Counted from the first letter of the stretch, positions 24,631 to 34,091 are shown. The stretch: 64,000 bases of DNA from Micromonospora zingiberis (GCF_004331455.1 NZ_SJJR01000025.1:25074-89073), one strand, 5' to 3'. The notes: a model not told the origin generated them from the sequence alone. Numbers and translations: made by a program.

Positions 24631-27426
24631 TCAGCGCTCGTCGGACGCCGACGGTTGCGTGCCCGGCGTGCCGTTGGCCTCGCCCTCGGCGGTTGCGGCG
24701 TCCGACCCGGCCGGGCCGTCGCCGGCTGCGGCGTCCTGTCCCACCGGCCCGTCGCCAGCTGCCTCGACCGGCTGCGGGGTCGGCTGGCGGACCGGCGGTG
24801 CCGCCCGCTCGGCCGGCCGGTCGCCCTCACCGGCGGACGGCGCGACGTCGTCCGCCGCCGGTACGGCCGCCTCGGCGTCATCCCCGGTCGTCGGTGCGAC
24901 GTCATCCACCGGCGCGGCCTCGACCACGCTGTACTGCGTCACCGGCTCGTCCGCTGGCACCTCGACGGCCACCTCGAACGGCTGGACGCCGCCGAACAGG
25001 GCCGGCAGCGTGCCGCTGTGCGCCTCACGCAGCTCGTCCAGGTCGATCCGGAACTGGCCGCGCACCTCCAGCGCGCCACCCGAGGGATCGGTGACACCGA
25101 TCAACTCCCACGGCACGCCGTGCTCGCCGCAGAGCGCGGTGAACGCCTTCTCGTGGCCGCGCGGCACCGAGACCAGCACCCGGCCGGCAGACTCGCTGAA
25201 CAGGAAGACGAAGGGCATCGAGCTGCCCTCGAAGCGCTCCGGCACCGCGACCCTGGCACCGACGCCGTGGCGCAGGCAGGACTCCACCAGGCTCTGCGCG
25301 AGGCCACCGTCGGAGAGGTCGTGCGCCGAGCTGAGGTGGCCCACCCGGGCGGCGGCGGCCAGTAGCCCGGCGAGTTGCTTCTCGCGGGCCAGGTCGACGT
25401 GCGGGGGTACGCCACCGAGGTGCTCGTGGGTCACCCAGGCCCACTCCGAACCGGACAGCTCCACGTGCGTCTCGCCGAGCAGGAAGAGCTGGTCGTGGTC
25501 ACCGCTGCTGGGCTGCGGGGCGAAGCCCGTCGCCACCCGGTCGGCAACGTTCTCCAGCACGCCGAGCACACCCACGACCGGCGTCGGGTGGATCGCCGCC
25601 GCCCCGGTCTGGTTGTAGAAGCTGACGTTGCCGCCGGTCACCGGGATGCCCAGTTCGGCGCAGCCGTCGGCCAGGCCGCGAACCGCCTCGGCGAACTGCC
25701 ACATCACGCCCGGGTCCTCCGGCGAGCCGAAGTTCAGGCAGTCGGTGACCGCGATCGGCGTCGCCCCGGTGACCACCACGTTCCGGTACGCCTCGGCCAG
25801 CGCCAGCTTGGCACCGTGGTACGGGTCGAGCCGGGCGTACCGGCCGTTGCCGTCGACCGACAGCGCCACGCCCAGGCCGGTCCGCTCGTCGATCCGGATC
25901 ACGCCCGAGTCCTCCGGCTGGGCGAGCACGGTGTTGCCCAGCACGTAGCGGTCGTACTGCTCGGTGACCCAGGTCTTGTCGGCGAGGTTCGGCGAGGCGA
26001 TCATGCGCAGCACGGTCTCGCGCAGCGCGTCCGGGTCGCTCGGCCGGGGCAACGTCTCGGCGCGGTCGGCCTGGAGCAGGATCAGGTCGGCCGGCTCGCG
26101 CATCGGACGGGCGTAGACTGGGCCGTCGTCCACCAGCGAGCCGGGCGGCACGTCCACCACCAGGTGATCCCGCCAGGTGATCAGCAGCCGGCCCGGCTGG
26201 CCGTCCGGCTCCGGCGCGGTGACCTCGCCGATCGCGGTGGCCAGCACGCCCCACTTCTCGCAGGTCTTGAGGACGGCTTCGAGCTTGGCCGGCTCGACGA
26301 CCAGGAGCATCCGCTCCTGCGACTCGCTGGCCAGGATCTCGTGCGGGTCCATCGACGGCTCACGCAGCGGCACCCGCTCCAGCCAGACCCGCATGCCCGT
26401 GCCGGCCGCCGCGGCGGTCTCGGTGAGCGCACAGGTGAGCCCGGCGCCGCCGAGGTCCTGGATGCCGGCGACCAGTTCGGCGTCGTACAGCTCCAGGCAC
26501 GCCTCGATCAGCAGCTTCTCGATGAACGGGTCGCCGACCTGCACCGACGGGCGGCGCTGCTCGCTGCCCTCGGTGAAGGTCGCGCTGGCCAGCACCGACA
26601 CACCGCCGATGCCGTCCCGCCCGGTCTTGGCGCCCATCAGCACCACGACGTTGCCGGGGCCGACGGCGGCCTTGTTCTGCAACCGGCTCACCGGCAGTAC
26701 GCCGAGGCAGAGCGCGTTGACCAGGGGGTTGCCCTGGTAGCAGGGGTCGAAGACCACCTCGCCGCCGATGTTGGGCAGACCGAGGCAGTTGCCGTACCCG
26801 CCGACCCCGGCGACCACGCCGGGCAGCACCCGCGCGGTGTCGGGGTGGTCGGCGGCGCCGAAGCGCAGCGGGTCCATCACGGCCACCGGGCGGGCACCCA
26901 TGGCGAGGATGTCGCGGACGATGCCGCCGACGCCGGTCGCCGCGCCCTGGTACGGCTCGACGAAGCTCGGGTGGTTGTGCGACTCGACCTTGAAGGTCAC
27001 CGCCAACTCGTCGGAGACCCGCACCACACCGGCGTTCTCTCCGATGCCGGCCAGCAGCCGGTCGCTCGGCGGGGCCTTCTCACCGAACTGGCGCAGGTGC
27101 ACCTTGCTGGACTTGTAGGAGCAGTGCTCGCTCCACATGATCGAGTACATCGCCAGCTCGGACTGGGTGGGCCGGCGGCCCAGGATGTGCCGGATGCGGT
27201 CGTACTCGTCGTCCCGGAGCCCCAACTCGGCGTAGGGCTGGAGTTCCTCCGGGGTGCCCTCGGCGCGCGGCACGGTGTCCACCCCGTCCGCCCAGTCGGC
27301 CGGGCCGGCGGCGTGCCGGGCCGGGGTGGCCTGCGGCGCGTCGGCCGGACGCGGCTGGACCGGCTGTGCCGGCGCGGCCGGGACTGCCTCCGGGGTCTCC
27401 CGTACCGGGTCCGGATGCGTAGTCAT
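24631..27426 (-). CDS. purL: Phosphoribosylformylglycinamidine synthase subunit II, with extended termini
   Basis: A 931-residue small-type PurL that makes FGAM with PurQ and PurS. Conserved segments include SIMWSEHCSYKSSK, HPSFVEPYQGAATGVGGIVRD, GAKTGRDGIGGVSVLAS and TDCLNFGSPEDPGVMWQ. Normal small PurL is about 730-780 residues. Here a Pro/Ala-rich N-terminal extension of about 50 residues and an Ala/Asp/Pro-rich C-terminal extension from about residue 812 are added. ATG 27426 is preceded by GAGGAGAGG. The purQ stop is 67 bp upstream. Confidence 0.95.
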   Translation of the reverse strand: MTTHPDPVRETPEAVPAAPAQPVQPRPADAPQATPARHAAGPADWADGVDTVPRAEGTPEELQPYAELGLRDDEYDRIRHILGRRPTQSELAMYSIMWSEHCSYKSSKVHLRQFGEKAPPSDRLLAGIGENAGVVRVSDELAVTFKVESHNHPSFVEPYQGAATGVGGIVRDILAMGARPVAVMDPLRFGAADHPDTARVLPGVVAGVGGYGNCLGLPNIGGEVVFDPCYQGNPLVNALCLGVLPVSRLQNKAAVGPGNVVVLMGAKTGRDGIGGVSVLASATFTEGSEQRRPSVQVGDPFIEKLLIEACLELYDAELVAGIQDLGGAGLTCALTETAAAAGTGMRVWLERVPLREPSMDPHEILASESQERMLLVVEPAKLEAVLKTCEKWGVLATAIGEVTAPEPDGQPGRLLITWRDHLVVDVPPGSLVDDGPVYARPMREPADLILLQADRAETLPRPSDPDALRETVLRMIASPNLADKTWVTEQYDRYVLGNTVLAQPEDSGVIRIDERTGLGVALSVDGNGRYARLDPYHGAKLALAEAYRNVVVTGATPIAVTDCLNFGSPEDPGVMWQFAEAVRGLADGCAELGIPVTGGNVSFYNQTGAAAIHPTPVVGVLGVLENVADRVATGFAPQPSSGDHDQLFLLGETHVELSGSEWAWVTHEHLGGVPPHVDLAREKQLAGLLAAAARVGHLSSAHDLSDGGLAQSLVESCLRHGVGARVAVPERFEGSSMPFVFLFSESAGRVLVSVPRGHEKAFTALCGEHGVPWELIGVTDPSGGALEVRGQFRIDLDELREAHSGTLPALFGGVQPFEVAVEVPADEPVTQYSVVEAAPVDDVAPTTGDDAEAAVPAADDVAPSAGEGDRPAERAAPPVRQPTPQPVEAAGDGPVGQDAAAGDGPAGSDAATAEGEANGTPGTQPSASDER

Positions 27427-27493
27427 GACCTCTCCTCGTTGCGCTCGCCGCCCTGGGGGCGGGTGAGCCGACCGATGATCCCGACGCGAACGG

Positions 27494-28177
27494 TCACGCC
27501 GGCGCCCCCACCAGGTGCTTGAGCACCGAGGTGAAGAAGCCGAGGCCGTCGAGGGAGGGGCCGGTGAGCGCCTCCACCGCGTGCTCGGGATGCGGCATGA
27601 TGCCGACCACGTTGCCGGCCGGGTTGGTGATGGCCGCGATGTCCCGCTGTGACCCGTTGGGGTTGCCGCCGACGTATCGGGCGACGACCCGGCCCTCGGC
27701 CTCAAGTGCGTCCAGCGTCGCGGCGTCGGCGACGTAGCAACCCTCACCGTTCTTGACCGGGATCAGCACCTCCTGCCCCGGCTGGAAGGTGTTCGTCCAG
27801 GCGGTGCCGGTCGACTCGATGCGCAGGATCTGGTCGCGGTTGCGGAAGTGCAGGTGCTGGTTGCGGGTGAGCGCGCCGGGCAGCAGGTGGGCCTCGCAGA
27901 GGATCTGGAAGCCGTTGCAGATGCCGAGCACGGGCAGGCCACCGGCGGCGGCGTCGACGATCGTCTCCATCACCGGGGCGAACCGGGCGATGGCGCCGCA
28001 GCGCAGGTAGTCACCGTAGGAGAAGCCGCCGGGCAGGACGACGGCGTCCACCCCGTGCAGCTCCGGGTCGCCGTGCCAGAGGCGGACCGGCTCGGCCCCG
28101 GCGATCCGGACGGCCCGGGCCGCATCCCCGTCGTCGAGCGAGCCGGGGAAGGTCACCACACCGACCCGCGCGGTCAC
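27494..28177 (-). CDS. purQ: Phosphoribosylformylglycinamidine synthase subunit I (glutaminase)
   Basis: A 227-residue class I glutamine amidotransferase that supplies ammonia to PurL. The nucleophile cysteine is in PVLGICNGFQILCEAHLL and the His-x-Glu pair in MPHPEHAVEAL. The GTG start overlaps the purS stop by 4 bp, showing tight coupling. Length is normal. Confidence 0.95.
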   Translation of the reverse strand: MTARVGVVTFPGSLDDGDAARAVRIAGAEPVRLWHGDPELHGVDAVVLPGGFSYGDYLRCGAIARFAPVMETIVDAAAGGLPVLGICNGFQILCEAHLLPGALTRNQHLHFRNRDQILRIESTGTAWTNTFQPGQEVLIPVKNGEGCYVADAATLDALEAEGRVVARYVGGNPNGSQRDIAAITNPAGNVVGIMPHPEHAVEALTGPSLDGLGFFTSVLKHLVGAPA

Positions 28178-28437
28178 GACCGGGCTTCCGCGCGCTCGTC
28201 GGCCTCGACCAGGCGGACGGTGAAGTCCTCGATGACCGGGTTGGCGAGCAGCTTGTCGGCGATCTCCCGGGCCCGGTCCAGGTCCGGTTCACCGGTGAAC
28301 TCGATCTCGATCCGCCTGCCGATCCGTACCGAGGCGACGTCGTTGACGCCGAGCCGGGGCAGCGCGTTTGCGACGGCCTGGCCCTGCGGATCGAGGATCT
28401 CGGGCTTGAGCATGACGTCGACGACGACGCGAGGCAC
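28174..28437 (-). CDS. purS: Phosphoribosylformylglycinamidine synthase subunit PurS
   Basis: An 87-residue PurS that bridges PurL and PurQ. The signatures are VVVDVMLKPEILDPQGQAV and RIGRRIEIEFTG. GTG 28437 with Shine-Dalgarno AGGAG gives exactly the family length; a longer open frame to 28737 is not used. It is the first gene of purS-purQ-purL-comB. Confidence 0.93.
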   Translation of the reverse strand: MPRVVVDVMLKPEILDPQGQAVANALPRLGVNDVASVRIGRRIEIEFTGEPDLDRAREIADKLLANPVIEDFTVRLVEADERAEARS

Positions 28438-28918
28438 TGGGCACTCCTGACTGTGTACGCAGTTGGGTGCCGACCCACAACGGGCGAGCGCAGCCAGCCT
28501 ACCTGGCAGATACCGCAGTGGACGCACCGGTGGGACGCCATCGGGACGGCCCTGACGCCGGCCCGTGCAGCCTCTTCGGGAACGATACGGGTTCGTTGCT
28601 GTCCCGATACGGCATTGTTGCCGGATCTGCCGGCGGGTCGCGCCACGAGCCAGCGCCACGGGCGCTGGCGACCGTCGGCTGAGGCGGGTGAGCGAGCCGT
28701 CGCCGAAGCCGGACACGGGGCGCAGCCGGGCCGACACCGGGAAATTCAGCTGTTACATCGCGGTGTTTCGATGAACCTCTTGTGAAACACCTCACCTGGC
28801 CCTACGGTACATCGTCAGATGTCGATTTATCGGCGTCGCGGTGACGGAACACCCCCGCCCGTCGCCGCAGGTCGATCCGGTTAACCCGGGTCCCGCAAAC
28901 CCCGAAGGAGCCCTACCG
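28438..28918. other. Intergenic region between purS and the trypsin gene
   Basis: About 480 bp. Open frames here (for example 28453-28785) show no family features, poor codon character and no Shine-Dalgarno, so I call none. The first half should hold the purS operon promoter on the minus strand; the last 140 bp hold the protease promoter. Confidence 0.5.
28780..28808 (+). promoter_or_regulatory. Possible promoter of the trypsin-like protease
   Basis: TTGTGA and TACGGT are separated by 17 bp, about 110 bp upstream of the protease start. By-eye match to a vegetative promoter. Confidence 0.4.
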
Positions 28919-29599
28919 ATGCGCATCCGATCCCTGATCGCGGTCTTCGCCACAGCCCTGGCCGGCGTGCTCGGCGCCAGCTCCGGCGCCGTCGCCGCGC
29001 CCGCCAGCCCGTACATCATCGGCGGCGGAACCGTCTCCTCCGCGCCATGGGCCGCAGCAGTCTTCAGCAACGGCTCGTTCACCTGCTCCGGCACGATCAT
29101 CGCCCCGCAGTGGGTGCTCACCGCCCGGCACTGCATCGGCGGCACCATGTCCGTCCGGGTGGGCAGCGTCTACTACGGCTCCGGCGGCGTCACCCGCACC
29201 GTCAGCGCCACCTACGGCCGCTACGACCTGGCCCTGATGCGCCTGTCCAGCTCGGTGAGCACCAGCTACGTCTCGCTGGCCAGCAGCAACCCGCCGCTCA
29301 ACTCGACCAACACGATCTACGGCTGGGGCATGACCTGCTACAGCGGCTGCTCGGCGTCTCCCCAGCTGAAGACCGCCTCGGTCCGGGTGACCAGCAACAG
29401 CGTCACCGACGCGTACGGCGGGCAGGCGATCCGGAGCACGCGGATCAACGGCAACGCCTGGCGGGGCGACTCGGGTGGCCCGCAGTTCTACAACGGCCTA
29501 CAGGTCGGGGTGGCCTCCACCGCCGACGGCGTGAACATCCAGAACTACGGCAGTGTCGCGTTCAACCGGGCCTGGATCACCTCGGTGGCCGGTGTCTGA
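28919..29599 (+). CDS. Secreted trypsin-like serine protease (S1 family)
   Basis: A 226-residue secreted protease. A signal peptide (MRIRSLIAVFATALAGVLGA to about residue 27) is followed directly by a start resembling the activated N-terminus, YIIGGGTVSSAPWAAAVF. The catalytic triad is His71 (LTARHC), Asp103 (RYDLALM) and the Ser of RGDSGGPQF near residue 185. Length fits a single protease domain. ATG 28919 has Shine-Dalgarno GAAGGAG; the upstream open frame is not needed. Confidence 0.93.
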   Translation: MRIRSLIAVFATALAGVLGASSGAVAAPASPYIIGGGTVSSAPWAAAVFSNGSFTCSGTIIAPQWVLTARHCIGGTMSVRVGSVYYGSGGVTRTVSATYGRYDLALMRLSSSVSTSYVSLASSNPPLNSTNTIYGWGMTCYSGCSASPQLKTASVRVTSNSVTDAYGGQAIRSTRINGNAWRGDSGGPQFYNGLQVGVASTADGVNIQNYGSVAFNRAWITSVAGV

Positions 29600-29707
29600 C
29601 GGTTAGCGCCGCGTCGGGCGCGGATGGTGGGCTACGCGCCCACCGTCCGCGCCGCGCCATTTTGCAGCATCCGATCAGGTGAACAAGGCTCACGTTGGGC
29701 CGCAGCG

Positions 29708-30190
29708 ATGCCTGCCAGCATCGGAAATGTGCTGGTCGTGACGACGGATCAACTTCCCGGCTACGAGATCCGCCAGATCCTCGGCGAGGTGGTCTCCTCG
29801 ATGGCCAGGACCCGCAACCCGTACCGCGAGGGCGTGAAGAACCTGCGCGGTGGCGCGTACGACCCGATGGCGCCGGACAACCTGACCCGCTGGCGTACCG
29901 ACTCGGTGGCCCGGCTCGGCGAGGAGGCCCGCCGGCTCGGCGCGAACGCCGTGGTGGGCATGCGGTTCGACAGCCGCGACTGCGGCGAGATGTGGATGGA
30001 GATCTGCGCCTACGGCACCGCCGTGATCGTGGCGCCCAAGGTCCCCGACGTCATGCCTCCCGACCAGCCGCTCATCGCGGCCGAAACCGCCAACGACCCC
30101 GCCTTCGCCGACACTCCCGGCGGCATCGCCGAACCCGCCAGCGCCCCCACCCTCCGCACCGCCGCCGAAACCCCCACCCGCGACGCCTAA
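29708..30190 (+). CDS. YbjQ/heavy-metal-binding domain protein
   Basis: A 160-residue protein. The first 105 residues fit the YbjQ (UPF0145) family: VLVVTTDQLPGYEIRQILGE, then LGANAVVGMRFDSRD and AYGTAVIV. The family forms pentamers and is only loosely linked to metal. The last 50 residues are a disordered Pro/Ala/Thr tail not usual in the family. It ends in a C-rich tandem repeat followed by a perfect inverted repeat. Confidence 0.8.
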   Translation: MPASIGNVLVVTTDQLPGYEIRQILGEVVSSMARTRNPYREGVKNLRGGAYDPMAPDNLTRWRTDSVARLGEEARRLGANAVVGMRFDSRDCGEMWMEICAYGTAVIVAPKVPDVMPPDQPLIAAETANDPAFADTPGGIAEPASAPTLRTAAETPTRDA

Positions 30191-30201
30191 CCCCCCACCC
30201 C

Positions 30202-30268
30202 GCCCTCGCTCCGCCCTCGCTCCGCCCCTCGCTCCGCCCTCGCTCCGCACTCGCTCCGCCCTCGCTCC
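30202..30268. repeat. Tandem CGCTCCGCCCT repeat
   Basis: About six imperfect copies of an 11-bp unit (CTCGCTCCGCC) lie just after the YbjQ-like gene. The plus-strand transcript would be very C-rich and G-poor, like a Rho loading site. Confidence 0.7.
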
Positions 30269-30328
30269 GTTGATCAAGAGGTTTGCGTCTGAATCCGGCG
30301 GGTCCCAGACGCAAACCTCTTGATCAAC
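30269..30328. repeat. Perfect 22-bp inverted repeat (GTTGATCAAG family), copy 1
   Basis: The arm GTTGATCAAGAGGTTTGCGT plus CT pairs perfectly with its complement across a 16-nt spacer. C-rich sequence lies to the left and G-rich sequence to the right (about 30330-30400). It separates convergent YbjQ-like and purB genes and likely acts as a terminator. Related copies are at 57615 and 58789. Confidence 0.8.
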
Positions 30329-30393
30329 CACGCGGGGCGCGGGGTGCGGGGTGGGCGGGGTGTGGGGCGGGGTGTGGTGTGGGGTGGGCGGGG

Positions 30394-31818
30394 TTAGAGG
30401 ATGGGGGGTGGGGTGTAGGTGGCGGCGGTGGGGTGGGATTCGACGATTTTGGTGATGCGGGCGGTTATGGCCTGGATCTGGGTGGGGGTGGCGCCGATGA
30501 AGGCGGCGCGGTTGGCTACCAGGGCGTCGATCTCGGGGCGGGTGAGGCCCAGGCGGGAGTCGGCGGCCAGGCGGTCGAAGAGGTCGTTGTCGGGGCTGCC
30601 CTGCTCGCGCATGGCCAGGGCCACGGCGACGGCGTGCTCCTTGATCGCCTCGTGCGCGGTCTCCCGGCCGACGCCCCGACGGACGGCCGCCACCAGGATC
30701 TTGGTGGTGGCCAGGAACGGCAGGAAGCGCTCCAGTTCCCGGTTGATCACCGCCGGGTAGGCGCCGAACTCGTCCAGCACGGTGAGGAACGTCTGGAACA
30801 GCCCGTCGGCGGCGAAGAAGGCGTCGGGCAGGGCCACCCGACGGACCACCGAGCAGGAGACGTCGCCCTCGTTCCACTGGTCGCCGGCCAGCTCGCCGAC
30901 CATCGACAGGTAACCCCGGATGATCACCGCGAAGCCGTTCACCCGCTCCGACGATCGGGTGTTCATCTTGTGCGGCATCGCGCTGGAGCCGACCTGCCCC
31001 GGCTTGAAGCCCTCGGTGGCCAACTCCTGGCCGACCATCAGCCGGATCGTGGTGGCCAGCGACGACGGCGCCGCCGCCACCTGCGCCAACGCGGAGATCA
31101 CCGCCAGGTCGATCGAGCGCGGGTAGACCTGCCCGACGCTGTCCAGCACCCGGCTGAATCCCAGGTGCTCGGCGACCCGCCGCTCCAGTTCGGCCACCTT
31201 CCCGGCGTCGCCGTCCAGCAGGTCCAGCTGGTCGGCGGCGGTGCCCACCGGGCCCTTGATCCCCCGCAGCGGGTACCAGGAGATCAGCTCCTCCAGCCGC
31301 TCGTACGCGATGATCAACTCCTCGGCGGCCGACGCGAAGCGCTTGCCCAGCGTGGTGGCCTGCGCCGCCACGTTGTGCGACCGACCGGCCATCACCACGT
31401 CCGCGTACTCGTGCGCGTGCCAGGCCAGCCGGGCCAGCGTCGCCACCACCCGGTCCCGGATCAGCTCCAGCGACCGGCGCACCTGGAGCTGCTCGACGTT
31501 CTCGGTGAGGTCCCGCGAGGTCATGCCCTTGTGCACGTGCTCGTACCCGGCGAGGGCGTTGAACTCCTCGATCCGCGCCTTCACGTCGTGGCGGGTCACC
31601 CGCTCCCGCGCCGCGATCGAGTCCAGGTCGACGTCGTCCAACACCCGCTCGTACGCCTCGACCACGCCGTCGGGCACCGGCACACCGAGATCCCGCTGGG
31701 CGCGGAGCACGGCGAGCCAGAGCCGCCGCTCCAACCGGATCTTCTCTTCCGGGGACCAGAGCGCGACCAGTTCGGGCGAGGCGTACCGGTTGGCGAGCAC
31801 GTTCGGGATCGTCGTCAC
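30394..31818 (-). CDS. purB: Adenylosuccinate lyase
   Basis: A 474-residue lyase acting at two steps of purine synthesis (SAICAR to AICAR, adenylosuccinate to AMP). The fumarase-superfamily signature is SSAMPHKMN; other landmarks are YEHVHKGMTSRDLTENVEQ, MAGRSHNVAAQATTLGK and IKGPVGTAADQ. GTG 31818 has a GGAG Shine-Dalgarno about 9 bp upstream; the extension to 31935 lacks similarity. The 170 bp upstream of the start hold its promoter region. Confidence 0.95.
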   Translation of the reverse strand: MTTIPNVLANRYASPELVALWSPEEKIRLERRLWLAVLRAQRDLGVPVPDGVVEAYERVLDDVDLDSIAARERVTRHDVKARIEEFNALAGYEHVHKGMTSRDLTENVEQLQVRRSLELIRDRVVATLARLAWHAHEYADVVMAGRSHNVAAQATTLGKRFASAAEELIIAYERLEELISWYPLRGIKGPVGTAADQLDLLDGDAGKVAELERRVAEHLGFSRVLDSVGQVYPRSIDLAVISALAQVAAAPSSLATTIRLMVGQELATEGFKPGQVGSSAMPHKMNTRSSERVNGFAVIIRGYLSMVGELAGDQWNEGDVSCSVVRRVALPDAFFAADGLFQTFLTVLDEFGAYPAVINRELERFLPFLATTKILVAAVRRGVGRETAHEAIKEHAVAVALAMREQGSPDNDLFDRLAADSRLGLTRPEIDALVANRAAFIGATPTQIQAITARITKIVESHPTAATYTPPPIL

Positions 31819-31989
31819 GCTGCCATTCTCCGCCTCCTCCGGCACCGCCGTTACGCCGCCCGGCCAGGTATGACTGGATGCACTCTGCCCGGCTCTCGCC
31901 GGACCTGCGGGGCCGTTGAGCCTCGCCTGCCTCATCGCGGTCCCTGTCGAGCTGCTAGCGCAAACGATTCACGCCGCCGTCGGCCCGGG

Positions 31990-32595
31990 TCACACCTCTG
32001 CCACCTCATTCACGGTCGCGGTCACCACCAGGGTCTTGGTCTGCTTGCCGTGAGCGTTGCGCACGGTCAGCAGGTAGGTGTGCCGCTGCACGTCGCCGCC
32101 CGCTCCCTCGCAGGGGAAGGTGAGGGTTTCGCTGCCGGTGGGCGGGTAGTTGTCGGCGTACACGCCCTGACCGTCGACGGAGAGGGCGACGGAGTCGACG
32201 TTGCTGACCTTCCACTCCAGAACGACCGGCGTGCCGGGAATCGGGTTGACGTTCGTCCCGGCCGGGCAGGAAGGCTTCTGGGCAACCCGGAAGTAGGTGA
32301 TGGTTGGCCCGGTCCCCGACTTGGTCCCGGACTGTCCCCCGCCAGTCGAGCCGGTGGAGCCGCCGCCCGTCGAACCGCCCTTGGTCGTACCGTCTGCGGT
32401 GGGCTCGGAGGCGGCGGTGTCGTCGGGCGCGGCCGTCGGGTCGGACGCGGTGGTCGGGTCGACGGTTGCCGGGGTGCTGGGTGCCGCCGCAGTCGGGGCG
32501 GACTCCGGGCTGGTGCCGGTGGAGGCGCAACCGCTGACCACAAGTGCAGCGGTCAGGGCGACGATGGATGTGCGGAGCAGGGCTTGACCACTCAT
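31990..32595 (-). CDS. Lipoprotein with low-complexity linker and beta-sandwich domain
   Basis: A 201-residue lipoprotein. The signal peptide ends in lipobox VSGC (Cys23). A Thr/Ala/Pro/Ser-rich stretch and a Gly/Ser/Thr stretch run to about residue 95. The C-terminal domain (TITYFRVAQKPSCPAGTNVN to the end) looks like an Ig-like fold with two cysteines (SCPAG and TFPCEG) that could form a disulfide. The function is unknown. ATG 32595 follows AAGGAG. It is probably not in an operon with purB, whose start is 171 bp downstream. Confidence 0.8.
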   Translation of the reverse strand: MSGQALLRTSIVALTAALVVSGCASTGTSPESAPTAAAPSTPATVDPTTASDPTAAPDDTAASEPTADGTTKGGSTGGGSTGSTGGGQSGTKSGTGPTITYFRVAQKPSCPAGTNVNPIPGTPVVLEWKVSNVDSVALSVDGQGVYADNYPPTGSETLTFPCEGAGGDVQRHTYLLTVRNAHGKQTKTLVVTATVNEVAEV

Positions 32596-32744
32596 GACCA
32601 CTCCTTGGTAGCGCGCCGCCGGTGGCTCCGGGGCGCAGGCTGTGGTCCACAGTAGAGATGACTGACAATGCCTTCCGACCAGGTCAAGGTCGGAGCATCG
32701 GCAACTCTTCTCGCACCTTCCGCATAGCCGGCACGCCCTGACGA

Positions 32745-34037
32745 TCAGCGTTCCAGGATCGCGGTGATGCCCTGGCCGCCGGCGGCGCAGATCGAGATGA
32801 GGCCGCGACCGCTGCCCTTCTCCGCGAGCAGCTTGGCCAGGGTGGCGACGATCCGACCGCCGGTCGCGGCGAACGGGTGCCCGGCGGCCAGCGACGAGCC
32901 GTTCACGTTGAGCTTGTCGGTGTCGATGGCGCCCAGCGGCTCGTCCAGACCCAACCGCTCGGCGCAGAACTCCTTCGACTCCCAGGCGGCCAGCGTGGCG
33001 AGCACCTGCGCGGCGAACGCCTCGTGGATCTCGTAGTAGTCGAAGTCCTGGAGGGTCAGCCCGGCGCGGGCGAGCAGTCGGGGCACGGCGTACGTGGGTG
33101 CCATGAGCAGCCCCTCGTCGCCGTGTACGAAGTCCACCGCCGCCGTCTCCGACCAGGAGAACCAGGCCAGCACCGGCAGGTTGCGCTCGGCCGCCCACTG
33201 CCCGCTGGCCAGCAGCACGGTGGACGCGCCGTCGGTCAGCGGCGAGGAGTTGCCGGCGGTCATGGTGGCCCGCTCCGCGTCCGGGCCCTTGGCACCGAAG
33301 ACCGGCTTGAGCCCGCCGAGCTTCTCCAGGGTGGTGTCGGGGCGCAGGTTCTGGTCGCGGGTGAGCCCCAGGTAGGGGGTCATCAGGTCGTCGAAGAACC
33401 CCCGGTCGTACGCGGCGGCGAGCCGCTGGTGCGAGCGCAGTGCCAGCTCGTCCTGCGCCTGCCGGTCGACGTTCCAGCGCAGCGCCGTCTGTGCGGCGTG
33501 CTCCCCCATGGACAGCCCGGTACGCGGTTCGGCGTTACGTGGGATCTCCGGCTTGAACGGTTGGGCCGGGCGCAACTTCGCGGCGATGCGCAGCCGCTCG
33601 CCGAGGGTCCGGGCGGAGTTGAGCTTGAGCAGGGTGCGGCGCAGGTCCTCGTTGACCGCGAGCGGGGCGTCGGAGGTGGTGTCGACGCCACCGGCGATGC
33701 CCACTTCGAGCTGCCCGAGGGCGATCTTGTTGGCGACCAGGATGGCGGCTTCCAGGCCGGTGCCGCAGGCCTGCTGGATGTCGTACGCCGGGGTGCGTGG
33801 GTCGAGTGTGGAGCCGAGCACCACCTCGCGGGTGAGGTTGAAGTCCTTCGAATGCTTCAGCACCGCCCCGGCGACCACCTCACCCAACTGCTGTCCGGCC
33901 AGGCCGAATCGGGCGATCAGTCCGTCCAGCGCGGCGGCGAGCATGTCGGAGTTGCTGGCGCTGGCGTAGCGGGAGTTGGAGCGGGCGAAGGGGATCCGGT
34001 TGCCGCCGATCACCGCGACCCGTCGAACGTTCTGCAC
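32745..34037 (-). CDS. Acetyl-CoA acyltransferase (thiolase, FadA2/FadI-like)
   Basis: A 430-residue thiolase. The acyl-enzyme cysteine is in DIQQACGTGLEAA, the catalytic His in YYEIHEAFAAQVL, and the second cysteine in ISICAAGGQG; GHPFAATGGR completes the active site. It cleaves 3-ketoacyl-CoA in beta-oxidation. GTG 34037 has Shine-Dalgarno CAGGAGG. It is divergent from a fabG4-htdX pair, the same arrangement as Rv0243/Rv0242c-Rv0241c in Mycobacterium tuberculosis, and shares their control region. Confidence 0.9.
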   Translation of the reverse strand: MQNVRRVAVIGGNRIPFARSNSRYASASNSDMLAAALDGLIARFGLAGQQLGEVVAGAVLKHSKDFNLTREVVLGSTLDPRTPAYDIQQACGTGLEAAILVANKIALGQLEVGIAGGVDTTSDAPLAVNEDLRRTLLKLNSARTLGERLRIAAKLRPAQPFKPEIPRNAEPRTGLSMGEHAAQTALRWNVDRQAQDELALRSHQRLAAAYDRGFFDDLMTPYLGLTRDQNLRPDTTLEKLGGLKPVFGAKGPDAERATMTAGNSSPLTDGASTVLLASGQWAAERNLPVLAWFSWSETAAVDFVHGDEGLLMAPTYAVPRLLARAGLTLQDFDYYEIHEAFAAQVLATLAAWESKEFCAERLGLDEPLGAIDTDKLNVNGSSLAAGHPFAATGGRIVATLAKLLAEKGSGRGLISICAAGGQGITAILER

Positions 34038-34057
34038 GATCCGCCTCCTGGTAAGTG

Positions 34058-34091
34058 TTGCCCACACCTTACTCACCAGTAGGCTACGCCT
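34058..34091 (+). promoter_or_regulatory. Promoter of fabG4-like gene with TetR-type operator in the spacer
   Basis: TTGCCC and TAGGCT are 16 bp apart; the spacer holds CTTACTCACCAG, part of the inverted pair TACT-CACC-AGTA. The ATG at 34092 lies 6 bp after the -10, so the transcript is probably leaderless. A near copy of the block (ACTCAC..GTA.GG.TACGCC) is found at 42219-42240 before the SCP2 gene and its TetR regulator. Confidence 0.6.

Noticed and set aside
28453..28785. A 110-residue protein in the purS-trypsin gap
   Set aside because: No family features, no Shine-Dalgarno, and overlapping frames look equally open because of high GC.
30202..30268. Degenerate CRISPR array or coding repeat
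   Set aside because: The unit is only 11 bp, without spacers, and no frame is convincing; it is a simple tandem repeat.
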